DNA of 64,000 nt. Source: Ascarosepion bandense (lineage: Eukaryota > Mollusca > Cephalopoda > Sepiida > Sepiidae). A program made the translations under genes and the position numbers. Within the stretch, counting starts at the first letter, position 1. Each line of letters begins with the position of its first letter. Positions 19,632 to 30,512 of the stretch are shown here, piece after piece. The stretch covers positions 1,564,501-1,628,500 of the forward strand of contig JBBBDQ010001269.1 of assembly GCA_037127315.1 (NCBI GenBank), read 5' to 3'. The notes below the pieces were generated by a model. It saw nothing but the letters and a program-made list of their open reading frames with translations, did not search any database and had not been told where the DNA came from.

Positions 19632-20106
19632 GAAATATATTCTTCTTCTTCTATGTGCCCAGTCCCTTCAGGACGTAGGCGATCATGGCTCTCCACGTCT
19701 CCCTATCCCTTGTGGCTCTTAGTATGTTTGCTCCTGTTGCTCCTGGCAACACCCGTTCCGTCATCCATCTGATCAGTCCCTGCAAATATGTTATCCGCTG
19801 CCTTCCTCTGTCTCTCCTTCCTTCTATCTGTCCAGTCAGTATCAGGTTCTCCAGGCTCTCCTTCCTCATTACATGTCCCAGGAACTTCAGTTGTCTCTTC
19901 CTGATGCTCAGCATCAATTTCCTTTTTGTTGTCATTCTTTCTAACACCTCGTCGTTGCTTGTATGCTCAGTCCACGATATCCGTAGCATCCTTCTGTAGA
20001 ACCACATTTCGGCCGCTTCCAGTTTTGTCCTCATTTTCGATGATATTGTCCAGAATTCACAGCCGTATTGAAGAACTGACATCATGTAGCAGTCTAGCAC
20101 TCTTTA
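19632..20106 (-). pseudogene. RTE-like LINE C-terminal fragment
   Basis: A single minus-strand frame (20100 to 19651) encodes YGCEFWTISSKMRTKLEAAE, MWFYRRMLRISWTEH, KRQLKFLGHVMRKE and, near the end, RATRDRETWRAMIAYVLKGL. This is the C-terminal region typical of RTE-like elements. All catalytic motifs are upstream and absent. The 3' end is a short GAA-type repeat (AGAAGAAGAATAT on the minus strand), not poly(A). This is a 5'-truncated insertion whose short remaining frame is still open, and it is a sister copy of 9227-9740. Confidence 0.9.
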
Positions 20107-20689
20107 CATTATCTTTTATTCTTCCAGCTTCGGGCTAAAGAGCAGTACCGACCGGGTTCTATAACCTTGTTTAGCAACAAGGTTATGCCGCCTGAATGAT
20201 AAAGGCGTTTGGGTAGACTCAACACACCTATCTGTATAAAAAGACAAGTTATAGAGACATGAACGTCTTCCTCATCGATGACGAGAAATCGTTGATAGTC
20301 GATGCTCCAGTAGCAAGAATGAGAATTATATGTGGTAAATCTTCTTGCTGTTTCAGGTATTAATATGGGTTTGCTTCCTGGTCTTTTGTTAGAAATAACG
20401 ATGATATTCATAATTTTATGCGATTATTTTCTCTTCGTTTTAGATGTAGTATCCTATATTTTGCTGAAAACCCACGAAAAATATGGTCTCCACTAAATCG
20501 CACACTAGTAGATTATCGCCACTCTACGAGGCTCAAACAATACAGTCCTCGTCAAGACCTACAGATTTCATTAGGCAGAAACCATATCTAATGAGTCATC
20601 TAAGAAAGCGTTTGCATACAGGAAAAAATTTATTTATTTCTGAACAGGATCGCATCTATGTTAATGCTTCGATTTGATTACGCAAGGAA
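20107..20689. other. Mostly unrecognised; possible SINE-A scrap
   Basis: At 20135-20185, GGTTCTATAACCTTG and a small AACCTTGTTTAGCAACAAGG inverted repeat recall the SINE-A body. The 64-codon open frame at 20483-20677 has no recognisable domain. Confidence 0.35.
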
Positions 20690-20762
20690 AGAAGAAGAAG
20701 AAGAAGAAGAAGAAGAAGAAGAAGAAGAAGAAGAAGAAGAAGAAGAAGAAGAAGAAGAAGAA
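20690..20762. repeat. (GAA)n microsatellite
   Basis: About 24 uninterrupted GAA triplets. Confidence 0.95.
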
Positions 20763-20858
20763 ACATAATTATAAAATAATTGAAGAATTGAAAGAGAGCG
20801 TTCTTTTTAAATGAAACTCAAATTTATTTAATCATTGAACAAAAGTGGCTAAAGTCAC

Positions 20859-21158
20859 ATCAGTCAGTAAAGTGCCATACTGGATAAACGCTTGGGCGAT
20901 CATGTCTCGAAAGAGTGGGCAGATGATTATCCCGCAGTAGGTTGCCATTGATTTCTGCGGTAGACTGGTTGCCGACCAAGGCTATCGAACCCAATCTGTC
21001 TTATTATTTAACCCATAACTGGGGGGAAGATACGGATTAATACCTTTCCCAAGGGTATTTGCGCGTAAGTGAATGCAAGGAATTCAACTGGAATTCGAAC
21101 CCGGCTCTCCGATTTTTCGTTCCAAGCCGATATTCACTGCATCACAACGCACATCACA
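20859..21158 (-). mobile_element. SINE-A copy, near full length with internal deletion
   Basis: Minus strand: GATGTGCGTTGTGATGCAG, GGGTTCGAATTCCAG, the body, and TCAGTCAGT at the 3' end. Compared with 16251-16563 it lacks about 10 bp of the GAGACATGACTGACT hairpin region near 20915. Confidence 0.8.
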
Positions 21159-21999
21159 TCACATATCGATAATTGACTTCTGAGTTTTGTCCATTGAAAA
21201 CAAATTTAAATCCAACTCAACTCTAAATGTATAAATGACAAATATTAAGTATATCAAATATTAAATTGCAATTTATGCAACAGGGGAATTAAAATATGAA
21301 AGTCTCGTCTGTGTAATAAATTTTTGCCCGGGCTTTAGGGACCGGATACCCAACGTAAAAAAAATGTGCCACATTCAGCCTCGGTGGGGGAGTTAGATCA
21401 ATACCAACCAAAAACTGAGAAAATATATCTTAAAATGTTTGTGAAAATTCTGAAAATGCTTGCTATCGATCCCTGGAATTTTTTCTATTTTATTTTCTTA
21501 AGAAGGATCAAGAGATGCGTTTCGCACCTAACGGGGTTTGAGAATTCTGTGGTGCGATGAAAGTATATGCAATGAACTGGAAAGGTTAAATAGTGTTGCC
21601 CTCAAAACGTGAATAGGATGGGAAAAAAGAACGGCTATTGAAAGGACTCTTGTAGAATTAGGGATTTAATATGTGGGCCAAATTTGCGGAAAACCACAAA
21701 TATACTCCAAAGGAAAAGTTAAAAATAACCTGAAGGCGAAAATGGCTTGCATTGAATTGGCTTCAATGTGTCCCCGGTTTAGAATTGGGAAAAAAAAATT
21801 TTAAATGAACAATGTTCTCATAGTGAAGGGTAAATTCTACATAAATAAAATCTTCAGTCAAGAGTGAATTATAAGTTGCAATCTTGTTTACTGATCCCTA
21901 AAGGATTATTGGAGCAGCGATTCGTTGTTTATAAAACTATGTTGATGATTTAAGAAGAAAATTTAGAAATATTTTCGTATTTTATTATTGGCGTCTAGA
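21159..21999. other. No recognisable feature
   Basis: AT-rich, with short open frames only (for example 21366-21560), none recognisable. Confidence 0.5.
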
Positions 22000-22200
22000 T
22001 CATTTTCTTGAACGTCCTTGCTTCCCTGAGAGATACAATCTCCAAATGTTCAAATACGGCGACAATTGTCATCTATTATCTCTTTGATTTCCATCTTTTC
22101 CTTATCCTTCTTCGACATCCACTCTACCTTGTTCTTTTGCCACTGTAACACTTTGTGCATTAGCGTCCAGTTTGATCTTAGTGGGGTGAAGAAAAAACGA
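22000..22200 (+). pseudogene. LINE 3' fragment, highly diverged
   Basis: CTTGCTTCCCTGAGAGATAC and AATCTCCAAATGTTCAAATA correspond to the CFPDGYNLQEFK-coding end of the LINE. A degraded UTR ends near GTGGGGTGAAGAAAAAACG. No stem-loop is recognisable. Confidence 0.5.
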
Positions 22201-22754
22201 AATAGCATGAGTCAAGAAAAGTTACCGAAAAAGTTTGATGACATAAAAAATGGCCTATGAGTTGGAAAAGAACATAAAATGGCTGCTGTTTATTTCGAAA
22301 TGAATTTACACTGGAGAACTATAAATATATTAATGATATAGAGATTTACAGCCTCATACCAGCTTCAGGCAAGCACATGCATAGATAAATACGCACACAA
22401 ATGTATATATATATATGTGTGGTGGGTGAGGGATGTATACATTGACACATGCGCTAATAAATATATATGTGCACACACACACACACACACACGCATATAT
22501 ACATATATTCATAATGGGCATTAAAGAAGCGTATAGATCGCTTTCTTCTATCGCAATGTCCTATTGTCATATATCCTGAGAAAGTATTTGGTTACTGGCA
22601 TGTCGTGTAGTTTTACCGAGAAAATAATGGTGAATGTTCTTTATAGAAAACTACTCCGCAATAACAATTTATCTGCCGAGACACTGAATAAATAAAAAGA
22701 AAACATTTACCCAGTAACGTAGACAACGCTGATGGGGAAAGCATTCGGTTAGAG
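22201..22754. other. No recognisable feature apart from short CA/TA runs
   Basis: Short TA and CA runs at about 22403-22418 and 22471-22492; otherwise nothing recognised. Confidence 0.5.
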
Positions 22755-22781
22755 CACACACACACACACACACACACACGC

Positions 22782-22836
<55 letters not shown>
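22755..22836. repeat. (CA)n and (GA)n compound microsatellite
   Basis: CA run at 22755-22780, then a GA run at 22785-22836. Confidence 0.95.
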
Positions 22837-22840
<4 letters not shown>

Positions 22841-22948
22841 CGCTCGTGCGTGTGTGTCTTTTATTTTTTATATTCTCTTATTGTCAGTTCCCTCTCTATA
22901 GATACATTTCAATTTATGTCTATGTTACTCTATAACAATTTTATTATA

Positions 22949-24314
22949 CTGTAGCGAGCTTAAAGATCAGAATGAAATAACATTTTTATTTTAAACCTTC
23001 ATCAAGGAAAAATAAGAAACTAAAGGTAAATTATGTGATTTCAAATTATAAAGCTCATTAAATTTATTTTGATAAAGTTATCAGTATAATTACATAACCT
23101 TAGAAATAATAGAGGATCAAAAACATCAGAACGATTAACAAAGTCATACTATTTTAATGGATCCATCATATCCAAATGAAAATAGCGTACATAATTCAGT
23201 AGTACTTGACGTGAAAAACCTTTACGTTCAATAACGGCTTAACATCTTTTGCTACATGAGTGAATTAATCTCTTGCATTCATCAACGGATATTTTCTCCT
23301 ATTTTCCTTTCAAATTAGTCCGTAGTTTGTTTGACGTTTGTAAGATTCTTTTCCTTACCTCTTTCGTTTAGCATCTTCCAAACATTCTCAAGAGGATTCA
23401 TGTCTGGATTTTGAGCAGGCCTCTCCATAACAGTAACATCCTCCTCAGAAAGAAATGTCGTAACAGTCTTCGCTGAGTGGCATGACGCGTTATCATGCAT
23501 AAATACAGTTGGTTGATTAATTGCAATTCTCAAATTAGATACATGTTTTTTCAATATCACTTTGTATACAGTTGCATTAATTTTAGCGTTTAGCGTGACA
23601 AAAGGTCCCGTACCAGCAGTTGAAATCATGCCAAACACCATCATATTTCCTCCTCAAAATTAACGCTACTTTTAGTACACTGAGGCAAATGTCGTTCATT
23701 AGGACTGCGTCCAACGAACCTTTTCCCGTCACAACCGAACAGGTTAAACTTTGACTCATCGCTGAAATGAACACAATCTTACCGTTCATCTGTTCATGTG
23801 AGGTGTTCAGTGCAAATTTCCTTCGGGTCATTTGATTCTTTTTAGAAATGTAGAGGCTACTCGACTGTTCAGATTTATTTCATTCAGTCTTCGGGAAATA
23901 ATGTGTCTTGATATTTTAATGCCAAGGTTAGCATTAGCTCTTTTTTATTCTTTGAGAATCCATCTGTCTTTTCTTGCAGTCGTTTTCCTAGGCCTGCCAG
24001 GAGGTTTCTTGGTTTCACGTAATCCAGTTTCCTCAAGTTTTCTTTAAAATACTACGAATAAATTTTTTAGATTTCCCCACACTCAATATCCTCAATCTAG
24101 AGTTTATCTTCATTACGTAACGTGACTATCAGTTTTCAAAATTCAAATGATGTCACAGATTTTTCGCCATATTTAAAATGCAAGATGTTGGAATTGTATA
24201 ATTTACATTTATGTCCTTTTTTTTCTTTATAAAATGTTCTTTGAAGCTTTAAAATAAAAAGATATTTCATATTTAGACTTTTTCTTATCGTTCTGATCTT
24301 TATGCTTGCTACTG
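22949..24314 (-). mobile_element. Tc1-type DNA transposon, full length but inactive
   Basis: Terminal inverted repeats pair over about 27 bases: CTGTAGCGAGCTTAAAGATC on the left, CAGTAGCAAGCATAAAGATC as the complement of the right end. The element is bordered on both sides by TA (22947-22948 and 24315-24316), the target duplicated by Tc1/mariner elements. Total length is about 1.37 kb, normal for the group. A second ATCAGAACGATTAACAAAG near 23125 repeats the inner TIR, so the left end may have the double (IR/DR-like) structure known in some Tc1 elements. Confidence 0.85.
23290..24062 (-). pseudogene. Tc1-family transposase pseudogene (DD34E)
   Basis: Read on the minus strand, a GRPRKTTARKDRWILKE helix-turn-helix linker comes first, then IISRRLNEINL, a first catalytic Asp in FSDESKFNLFG, the GGNMMVFGMIS block, the second Asp in FMHDNASCHSAKT and the final Glu in NPDMNPLENVWKML. 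Exactly 34 residues separate the second Asp and the Glu, the DD34E spacing of Tc1. The motifs fall in different frames, with stops around 23640 and 23830-24000, so the protein cannot be made. It sits inside the TIR-bounded element. Confidence 0.9.
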
Positions 24315-24948
24315 TATATCTATTAATGGTATTTCTACTTTATTTATATTTTATTTTGAGTCTTTCACTCTTAATTTCCATGTGTAGTTTGACAACATCG
24401 TGTCATCCTGTCTGTTATAATAAAGAACGTTACGGATTTATTTGCATTTCATATATATTTCATATATATATATATGTAAATTTCGAAATTTACATTCTTT
24501 TGAATAGCTACTTCAGCGAGAAAAATCTCGCTTCAATAGCAACGATTAAAAAAAGTATAATTCGAATATGTTACAAAATTTCATTTATCGTAAAGGAGCC
24601 CAAAAGCATATCTATACACAGGAAGTTAAAAAAGGGGAGGCTGGGGCATTTAGAAAGAAAAAAGATATTTAAAATGTGTCGTCCAGTCATACAAAAGGGG
24701 CAGAGACAGAAAATCATGGCTGGATATTAAAAGAAGACTTTTATATTACGTCTGAATTAAAGAATCAAACCTCAAAACTGAACTGAGTCACAGGAATAAG
24801 TGGTACAGGAAACGTAAAAGAAGTGTTGCGGGAAAATGGAAAATAAAATAAAAATGGGGTAGAGAGGGGAAAATTAATGAAGAAATAAGGCATAAAATAT
24901 TCAGTAGCCGTGATGACAGGGGTTCTAGTCGTGAAAGGAAACAAAATG

Positions 24949-24949
<1 letters not shown>
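24315..24949. other. Unrecognised; long AT-rich open frame
   Basis: A 142-codon plus-strand frame (24302-24730) begins inside the right TIR and is hydrophobic at first (LLMVFLLYLYFILSLSLLIS), then basic (KGRLGHLERKKIFKMC). The GHLERK segment faintly recalls LINE C-termini, but the match is too weak to call. Confidence 0.3.

Positions 24950-24999
<50 letters not shown>
24950..24999. repeat. (TA)n microsatellite
   Basis: Uninterrupted TA run of about 50 bases. Confidence 0.95.
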
Positions 25000-25001
<2 letters not shown>

Positions 25002-25402
25002 AAAAAGAAAATTAAACAGGAGGAGAGAATGGAGACAATATATATATATTTACATATCTGTTAAATGTTTTTTTTAAATTTAAATAAATTGGTTTACAAT
25101 AATAATAATAATATGGTTAGACTATTGTAGAGGGTTTAAAATCTACCAATAGAAGTAAAATAAAATTAAGATAATATTATAATAGGTGTAAAATGAGAAA
25201 ATAAGATAGTGAAAAATAATTATACACACACACATATATTCATATCCACATTTCGACATTTATTGATATAATATATATCTGTAAATAGATAATATATTGA
25301 TATCGAAACCTTGACCTGGATTATTTTTAATGTTGAAAAAAAATAATATTTATTGGATTTTGTTTTGGGGATTATACCTATATACTCTACTTTTTCAGGA
25401 TT

Positions 25403-25404
<2 letters not shown>
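25000..25404. other. No recognisable feature
   Basis: AT-rich spacer. Confidence 0.5.

Positions 25405-25450
<46 letters not shown>
25405..25450. repeat. (TA)n microsatellite at the left end of a large inverted repeat
   Basis: TA run. A comparable TA/TG run (26058-26096) flanks the other end of the inverted repeat. Confidence 0.95.
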
Positions 25451-25458
<8 letters not shown>

Positions 25459-26033
25459 ATTTTCTAAACATTTGCTGTTAAATATAAGAAACAATGAATG
25501 TATATTATGTTTAATCATGAGCCGTTCTAAACGTCGTATTTTGGCTTTAATTTCAGTTGAAAATAAAGACAAAACTTCTCCAACATTTGGATAATTATTT
25601 ATTGATTTGCTTCTAAGCTTTCGGCTCACATGAGCCATCTTCAGAGAGGTCATTTAGACTGAGATATAATAACATCCACCATCACCCACCATTTTATTTT
25701 GTGTTGACATAAAACTCCGCTTGGCAACGGCAATAGTAACCAAAAATAATAAACGCAGTTCTCAAATTTACAATGCGGTTTTATCAACACAAAATAAAAT
25801 CGTCGGTGATGGTGGATGTTATTATATTTCAGTCTAAATAACCTCTCTGAAGATGGCTCATGTGAGCCGAAAGCTTAGAAGCAAATCAATAAATAATTAT
25901 CCAAATGTTGGAGAAGTTTTGTCTTTATTTTCAACTGAAATTAAAGCCAAAATACGACGTTTAGAACGGCTCTTGATTAAGCATAATAGACATTCATTGT
26001 CTCTTTTATTTAACACCATATGTTTAGAAAATT
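25459..26033. repeat. Large inverted repeat, about 260-bp arms
   Basis: Arms 25459-25718 and 25773-26033 are reverse complements at roughly 90% or better by eye, around a centre of about 54 bp. Each arm carries the same open frame reading outward (MAHVSRKLRSKSINNYPNVG, then EVLSLFSTEIKAKIRRLERL), about 60-80 codons, of unknown nature. A partial third copy of the outer end (GTTAAATATAAGAGACAATG) follows at 26092. It may be two head-to-head insertions of one element or a foldback element. Confidence 0.85.
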
Positions 26034-26055
26034 ATTTGCTGTCTCGATACACTCA

Positions 26056-26057
<2 letters not shown>

Positions 26058-26095
<38 letters not shown>

Positions 26096-26096
26096 T
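26058..26096. repeat. (TA)n(TG)n microsatellite
   Basis: TA then TG run at the right end of the inverted repeat. Confidence 0.95.
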
Positions 26097-26169
26097 AAAT
26101 ATAAGAGACAATGAAATGATTATATGAAGGTGAAATGATTATAAAAAATACAATTGTTAAAGGACAATA

Positions 26170-26670
26170 ATTTATAACAACCTATGTCTGTTCTATAAAT
26201 GCTTTCATGGCTTCTGCTCCAACGAACTTAAGTCACTGGTGCCTTTGCAACAGGTGTGTACTCGCGCAACCAGATTGGCTACTGGGTCCCACCCATCCAC
26301 AGTGAGATCAACCAAATGCAGACGACAATTCTACCCCTCAGCTTCTTTTCTCGCACTTCCCGCCTGTGGAACTCGCTTCCATATTCTTGCTTTCCTGGTG
26401 GTTACAACCTCCAGGAATTTAAATTTAATGTCAATACTCATCTATTAACCACTTGACTCTAGTTCTTTCTTCACTACCCTGTATAGCCTTTCCTTTCTCT
26501 CCACCTTTGCAACTGTCATCACAACTGTATTCCCATCCTTCTTTTGCTCCTTTCTAACTGGCTCGTCTTTCTCTTCACTCTCTTCTACTTAATCTTTTTA
26601 CTCTTATGTAGCCCCCTGCACATCAGTAGCGTTACCGCCTAGCGCGAGGTGATAAGATTAAAAAATGTAA
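26170..26670 (+). pseudogene. LINE 3' fragment, subfamily B
   Basis: The coding remnant starts at the LFYKYFHGFCSDEL equivalent (TGTTCTATAAATGCTTTC). Two overlapping frames show a frameshift near 26330, with the C-terminus SRTSRLWNSLPYSCFPGGYN at about 26350-26405. The 3' UTR ends with stem AGCGTTACCGCC and GATAAGATTAAAAAATG. Confidence 0.88.
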
Positions 26671-27432
26671 GAATAGAGAAACAACTCTAATCTAGTAATG
26701 AAGTATTATTTAAAACAATTCAACCACTGCGCATGTGTAAGTTTCAACCAGTCACACTTGTTATAGTCGAGTACTTTAAAGGGGAAAAACTCTGGTCGCC
26801 TTCACCACAATTTGCTTGAACATTTTAATCTTTGAAATATCCTCGATAAACAATCTTTTTGATTATTATTTGATATATCTCTTTCATCTTTATCGTTTAT
26901 TGCTATTTATTTCTTTTTTATATTGTTCGATATTCTTCATTGTAATTTGTTATCCGTATTTATTTATTTAGCAATGCATTTTCCCGCTCACCTGGTGAGC
27001 TCATTCATCCAAAAAGAAACGTTCTTCAGCATTCTAATTATTTTCTCGAACTATTGTCGTCAAATATTAATATTCTCTTGACGCGGCTATAGTTGTATAC
27101 TTCCTCGGCAATTTTTAGATTTTTTAATAAAACTTAAAGATATGAAATTGGATGTTTTGATTGATTTTTACTCGAGAAAATCGACGACAAAAAAATTAAA
27201 CGCTATTCTTTTAATTAAATACTCTACTGAATAAATTTTGCTTCCCAATTTATTGTCAATTGACAAAGAAGCAAAGAATAAATCCAGATGCTTAGAACTT
27301 ATTTTAGGGACTTACGAGGAGGCACCAAATAAAAGAAATGAAAAGAATTTTTTTTTTCAAAATGTATAATTAAAACTACTTGTAATTTTGTTTATTTACA
27401 TTTTATTGATTTGTTGAAAATTTTAGAAAAAT
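26671..27432. other. No recognisable feature
   Basis: AT-rich spacer before the 300-bp tandem repeat; nothing recognised. Confidence 0.5.
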
Positions 27433-28318
27433 ATGAACAAACACAATATTTCATACTTATTTCTTTATAATATGATAGGTGTTTTATATATTTTTATAAA
27501 CTTGTAAATATAAATTAATCTCATTGAAAAAAAGCAAATCTAAAGAACAAACTTTCACATTTTTATTTTCAGTTGTCGAGAAGTAAACAGTTGAACACTA
27601 AAATTATCTTTGTGAAAGAATAAAGATTTCCAAGGACTTATCCTACAAGTGCATTGTCAAAAATCTCCTTTCGACGTATCGCTTATTTGCGTTTACATAT
27701 GATAATATTTTCCTGTCATGCTTTGTGTATTTCAGAGATTTATGAAAAAACACAATGTGTTATAATTATTTCTTTATAATATGATAGGTGTTTTATATAT
27801 TTTTATAAACTTTTAAATATAAATTAATCTTGTAAAGAAAGCACATTTAAAGAACAGCCTTTCATATTTTTATTATCAGTTCTCGAGAAGTAAAGAGTTG
27901 AGCAAATTTTACTTTTAATTTTAGTAAATTAGCTTTTTGACACAATAAAAACCGCCGAGGACTTATCCACTCCTTTCCACATATCTTTTTTATATGATAA
28001 TGTTTTCCTTTTATGCCATCTTGTTTTTAGAAATTTATGAACAAACGCAATGTGTTATACTTATTTCTTAATATGATTGTTGTTTTATATATTTTTATAA
28101 TCTAGTAAATATGAATTAATCTTGTAAAAAAGTAAATCTGAAAATTTAACATTTTTATTTTCAGTTCTCGAGAAATAAAGAGTTGCGCACTAAAATTAGC
28201 TTTTTGAAACAATAAAGACTGCCGACGACTTAGTGCGGTGTCAAAAATTTCCTTTTGACCTCTCGTTTATTTGCACTTATATATATGATAATATTTTTCT
28301 TTTATGTAGTGTATGTAG
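27433..28318 (+). repeat. Three diverged tandem units of about 300 bp
   Basis: Units start ATGAACAAACACAATATTTC at 27433 and at the equivalent words at 27742 and 28037, giving periods of about 309 and 295 bp. Each contains GTTTTATATATTTTTATAA, ATTTTTATTTTCAGTT, CGAGAAGTAAAGAGTTG or a close variant, and ATATGATAATATTTTCCTTT. Divergence and indels are moderate, so this is an old local amplification. No open frame is conserved across units. Confidence 0.8.
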
Positions 28319-28975
28319 ATGTAGCACGACTTCCCAATCACGTGGAGCTTGTCATAAAAATATTAAATTTGACATATAGTGTAAATTCTTACATAACATT
28401 TTCTTGAGCGAGTAAATCTTAAGGTTACCCAGTCCCTCTTCACAGAAGTTAATGAGGCAAGACATACAAACACATATCACATGGCTTTCAGATTATAAAA
28501 TCGATATTTTGATAATTTATCTTATTAATCATCATTTACTCAGCCATCACAATTTGAGCCGCTGTGGTCCATACTCCCCACCATATCACAATTGTGGTTC
28601 AAGGAAATTTAGTGCAATGGCTTTTTGCACGGGTGATGTTGACAGTAGCCCGTTTCTCTTCTTATATGTGCTTCTGTCCACTGGTAAAGCCGTTGTTCTG
28701 TACGGAGCAGTAGCTACGCCTAGGCTGGCGTCCGGCCAATGGCCTCTTAGTACAGGTGGCTACAATAAAAAATTCAAAATCTTCGGCTAGCTTGTGGCTA
28801 AATAACACTGCGTCAACATTACTGAATAACAAATATACTCTCAAAATATTTTTAAAATCTTCAGCCACTTTGTGACAGAGTACAATTTTATGTTTAGTCT
28901 TCACTCGATTAGACAATCATTTAGTTTCGTGCAACTTCAGGTTGGGAAAGCATATGCATCTATGACCTACTCTGT
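28319..28975. other. No recognisable feature
   Basis: Includes a 112-codon open frame (28452-28790) without any recognisable domain. GC content is slightly higher at 28550-28770. Confidence 0.45.
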
Positions 28976-29318
28976 TGTTCAAATATGGGATTAATAATTT
29001 GAATTTGGGGTTCGGATTGGGGATTAACAACTGTTACATACGGGGTTCAAATAAAGGATTAATAATTTCAATTTGATTTGTTAGATACGGGGTTCAGATT
29101 AGGGATTAAGAATTGTTAGATAAGGGGTTCAAATATGGGATTAATAATTTCAATTTGAATTGTTACATACGAGATTCGGATTTGGAATTAATAATTTTTA
29201 AATGCGTGGTTCAAATAGGGGATTAATAATTTCAATTTTAAATTGTTAGATACGGGGTTCGGATTGGGGGTTAATAATTGTTAGATACGAGGGTTTAAAT
29301 AGGGGATTATTTATTTCG
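28976..29318 (+). repeat. Dimeric minisatellite, about 82-bp period
   Basis: Alternating short units (GGGGTTCGGATTGGGGATTA plus about 15 bases) and longer units (GGGGTTCAAATAAAGGATTA plus about 27 bases), about four dimers in all. Units end in GTTAGATAC or GTTACATAC. Confidence 0.8.
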
Positions 29319-29917
29319 GACAGATGCTTTGGATTTTGAATCGAATTAATCGCTGGTATTTTGATGATTGCAATAAGGAGTCAAATGCCAATTGCGAAAT
29401 CTTTAGACTATATTCTGAAAAAAAAAACAATTCAAATACTTACTTAGAGATTTGTGTATTGAGAGTGTTAGTGTTGCATATCTCAAAAAGTTTACAACAC
29501 ATATCAGACCAAATGTTTCCCATAAAACGTATCTATAGAGATAGTTCATCATCTTTTCTTTTCAGTAGGACTACAAGAAACGTAACTCCAGATATATCTG
29601 TATTTTCTTCATGATGCCAACGTATAAAAGGTATCACACGTGTTACGGCTGAGAAATCGAGGGACACTAGGTTTTAGTGAATAGCGCAGGTTTTGCTCTG
29701 ACGCAAGAATGAGTTTGCACCGTCGATCTGGGGGTAAAATATCTTCCAGAATCTATTAATATGTAACCGATATAAGCACTACTATGTCTTCGTATTCTTC
29801 ATTGCCATATAAGGCAACAGCCTCTAGTCTTTGGTTTTTGTAGAAGAATCTTTATTCAATCCGTTCTGCCAACATTTCTTTAACAGGAAGTCCATGTGAT
29901 TTTCAGCAGTATAATAT
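29319..29917. other. Unrecognised; one 96-codon open frame
   Basis: The open frame at 29324-29614 (MLWILNRINRWYFDDCNKES and onward) shows no domain I recognise. Without splice or homology evidence it is not called as a gene. Confidence 0.4.
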
Positions 29918-30056
29918 ATTTTTTATAATCATATCGCCCCAAGCAAGGCATTTTACTGCCACTGTTTTGCAGGGGGTGACATAGGAATAAAGTTATGAGA
30001 AAGCGTGACAGATTATAGGGTGTGTCAGAAAGTGATTAAGAAAAGGATGATTGTGG
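29918..30056 (-). pseudogene. LINE 3' UTR fragment, subfamily A
   Basis: Minus strand ends with stem-loop GGCAGTAAAATGCC and GATATGATTATAAAAAAT. Only UTR remains. It is separated from the next, similar fragment by a hairpin element. Confidence 0.8.
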
Positions 30057-30057
30057 C

Positions 30058-30110
30058 CATAAAGTAAGGGATCAGTTTATATATTTATTGTAGTGTAGAA
30101 TTGATCCCCC
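30058..30110. repeat. Short hairpin mini-element, third copy
   Basis: Inverted arms ATAAAGTAAGGGATCAGTTT and AATTGATCCCCCACTTTAT. Sits between two LINE tails. Confidence 0.65.
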
Positions 30111-30132
30111 ACTTTATATCTACATTATAGTA

Positions 30133-30512
30133 TAGAATTATTTATCATCATATCTTAGCAAGGCATTTTACTGCCACTGTTTTTCAAGGGGTTACATAGG
30201 ATAAAATTTATGAGAAAGAGTGACAGGTTATAGGGGTTGTCAGGAAGGGGATAAGAGAAGGATGAGAATACTGATGATAGTGGAGTGGATGGAGTAAGAG
30301 CATGAGAGAGAGGATGCAATTTAGTGAAATAGGAGATGACTATTGACTTTACATTTAAAATCGTAAAGATTGTAGCTGTCGGGGAAGCAAGTAAATGGAA
30401 GGGAAATCCACAGACGGGAAGTGCGAGAAAAGAAGCTGATGGAGTAGAATTTGCATTTACATTTTATTGGTTTCACAGTAAAAGGGTGGGACCTATTTTC
30501 CTATTAAAAATA
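30133..30512 (-). pseudogene. LINE 3' fragment, subfamily A
   Basis: On the minus strand, CCCACCCTTTTACTGTGAAACC (SHPFTV-coding) through CTTCTTTTCTCGCACTTCCC to a 3' UTR with stem-loop GGCAGTAAAATGCC. Contains deletions relative to the intact copy and no open frame. Confidence 0.85.

Noticed and set aside
24302..24730. 142-codon open frame after the Tc1 element
   Set aside because: It starts inside the transposon end, shifts from hydrophobic to lysine-rich without a domain, and the faint LINE-like GHLERK match is too short.
25220..25653. Tyr-Ile-rich frames at TA microsatellites here and elsewhere
   Set aside because: They are translations of TA repeats fused to short flanks, not proteins.
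25845..25885. Hammerhead-ribozyme core (CTGAAGA, a GGCTC/GAGCC stem, GAAA)
   Set aside because: The core words are present, but no complementary stem I or stem III with a UH cleavage site can be found next to them in either arm of the inverted repeat.
29324..29614. 96-codon open frame as a host gene or exon
   Set aside because: No recognisable domain, AT-driven composition and no conservation evidence available.
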